Source: Apteryx mantelli | Lineage: Eukaryota > Chordata > Aves > Apterygiformes > Apterygidae | Reading direction: 5' to 3' | DNA length: 64,000 bases | Assembly: GCF_036417845.1 (NCBI RefSeq) | Contig: NC_089981.1 | Location: 83,679,268-83,743,267 of the forward strand | Part shown: one piece after another, positions 62,440 through 64,000 of the stretch | Layout of the letters: each line of letters begins with the position of its first letter | Position numbering within the stretch: the stretch's first letter is position 1 | The notes under the pieces: model-generated | Told to the model about the DNA's origin: nothing | The model's input: the letters and a program-made list of their open reading frames with translations, nothing else | The model's database searches: none | Made by a program: the position numbers and the translations under genes

Positions 62440-64000
62440 TTCTCTTATAAATTAAAATTAGTTCTTGAAACAAGCACATGTTGATTTGTCCAAATCAGAA
62501 TTCTTTGCAACAACATTTTACTGATGAAATTGCCCTTTACTTCAGGTCTAGAAGGGCCATAAGAGCATGATGCAAGTCTACAAAAGTCCAAGTCCGTGTT
62601 TCTTTCCTAGTGTAATGACACTTGCAGAGATCATGTGCTGTTCATCTAGTTACTAATTCATATAATTGGTGGCATGTTGAGTCTTTAGGAAATGGTGACC
62701 TTCAGAAGCTCCCTAATCAGGACTTGTTCTAATAAGCACATTGATTGCCCCAGACAGTAACTGCTGGTGTCTCTAAGTCCCTAATTATCAGGAGAATTTC
62801 TAAAGTATGTCTTTGTCTTGGTAGAAGTCAGTTCAGCCTTGTCTTCAGCATCTACTAGGATTTGGTTGCTAAACTGAAGAGGCCCAGAGATGACTAATGC
62901 AGTTCCTGTTCCACAGACCCTGTACAGATTCATCCAGCTCCATATGCTACAACTGGCTTCAGTCTGGGCTGGGTGAAAATCTTCTGATTCTTCCCCTTGC
63001 CCCCAAGTCCCTTTACTACTCCCAAATCTGGATCTGTTCCTAACCTAAATTTAAAGAAAAAGAACACTTTCTTTTCTTTCTTAGAAATTATAAGACCCTC
63101 TTCTGGGAGAGAGTAGAAGAATTTCATACCATCCATCTTCAGATATCCAAGATGGGTGCTGGAATTACGAGCCTGTACATAATGTAGATATTGCCTCCAG
63201 AGGGGACTGAGAGTGTGTAAGATGCTGGTCCTCAGGAGGCCCTATCAAGTGTGCATCAGTCATGATTCCAGCACAGGGAGTATCCTGACTGTGCTGTGTC
63301 CTTGATGAAGATGAAGGGTGGAGGGGGGAGAAGGAGGCTATAATCACAGCCTCTTCCATGGTGTAAGAAAGTGGAACAAGGGAAGGAGGGGCCACACCAA
63401 GCCCTTAAAATGAAGGGGGATGGCAGAATGGGGACAACTTGGGAACAGGAGAGTGCCAGGATCTCTGGCTACATGCACGTCCTATTACAGATTGTACAAC
63501 TCTAATAAAACAGCAGTGATGTCAGCAGAAGCTTTGTCACTGGGCTACTCAAGCTGCACTCTGACACAAGCCTCAGCAGCCCTGTGCTTGGCCACCTTGT
63601 AGACAGGGTCTCTGAAGAGAACGCAAGCTCACGGGACCATTGCTGAGCTTTTGGGCATCTCACAGCTTGCTCAAGGCTGCAACCCTGCCCTAAATACCAA
63701 GGCTCTTTTGTAACGCTTGAAGAGAAGCAGCAGTCTAAGACTTGAGTGTGCCACAGCGAGTGCCCTCTGCAGCAAGCTCTCTGAAGTTGCCCGCAGAACT
63801 GCCTGCTCTGATGCGCCTTTAAGTGCCGAAGTCAGGCCGGCAGGGAAGTGCCCGTTTCTAGGCAGAATATGGATCCCTGAATGTCTGCCAGCGTCTGAGC
63901 TGCTCTAGGTGCTTTATCACAAGTGACAGAGCAATGTTGCTGGCTCCCCTCTCTTTCTATCACAGTATTTCTAGATACACTGTCTGCAGCCTCCCTGACT

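Larger units (their letters stand above)
59360..64000 (+). other. DHRS7: DHRS7 intron 4 (continues beyond the window)
   Basis: At least 4.6 kb. It contains an A-rich run (61197-61225), a GGAA tetranucleotide repeat (62414-62439), an ancient CR1-like fragment (62045-62215) and GC-richer patches near 60,130-60,420 and 63,530-63,900. I searched by eye for the next DHRS7 exon and did not find it. Confidence 0.8.

Noticed and set aside
59360-64000. Search for the next DHRS7 exon (residues 213 onward)
   Set aside because: No stretch encoding a GFFNGLRTELA-like or NICPGP-like sequence with splice borders was found, so the exon is taken to lie outside the window.

Overview
The window is vertebrate nuclear DNA and almost certainly avian. 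It is AT-rich with long introns and two sharp CpG islands. The recognisable interspersed repeats are CR1-type LINE remnants, the dominant repeat family of birds and other sauropsids; no Alu, L1 or similar mammalian repeat was seen. The species cannot be fixed from the sequence.

Layout: (1) 1-31,800 holds PPM1A (Mg2+/Mn2+-dependent protein phosphatase 1A, PP2C-alpha) on the minus strand. All five coding exons can be placed at base level: 15644-14811, 13223-13106, 8166-8058, 5517-5460 and 3034-3005. They sum to 1,149 nt, or 382 residues plus stop, the same length as human PP2C-alpha. The 3' UTR runs off the left side of the window. A large first intron reaches back to a CpG-island promoter at about 29.9-31.8 kb. 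(2) 31.8-48.9 kb is the space between two divergent promoters. It is not empty: a compact cluster of transcription-factor motifs lies at 31.84-31.92 kb, a CR1 fragment at 39.96-40.31 kb, and a set of minus-strand open segments with splice signals between 33.9 and 45.1 kb. The last of these ends like an RGS-domain terminal helix, and neighbouring segments are phase-compatible. This is the best candidate for an undescribed gene. (3) 48.9-64.0 kb holds the 5' part of DHRS7 (SDR-family dehydrogenase/reductase 7) on the plus strand. Its CpG-island promoter is at about 48.9-49.7 kb and coding exons 1-4 are at 49435-49570, 53172-53324, 58019-58125 and 59120-59359. The remaining exons lie beyond the right edge; the window ends in intron 4.

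PPM1A and DHRS7 are also neighbours in divergent orientation on human chromosome 14q23, so this is conserved synteny. They are not functionally coupled: one is a Ser/Thr phosphatase that damps stress-kinase and SMAD signalling, the other a membrane-anchored NAD(P)(H)-dependent oxidoreductase. The CpG islands contain many long open frames that are composition artefacts and are not annotated as genes. No tRNA, rRNA, CRISPR or recognisable endogenous retrovirus was found.
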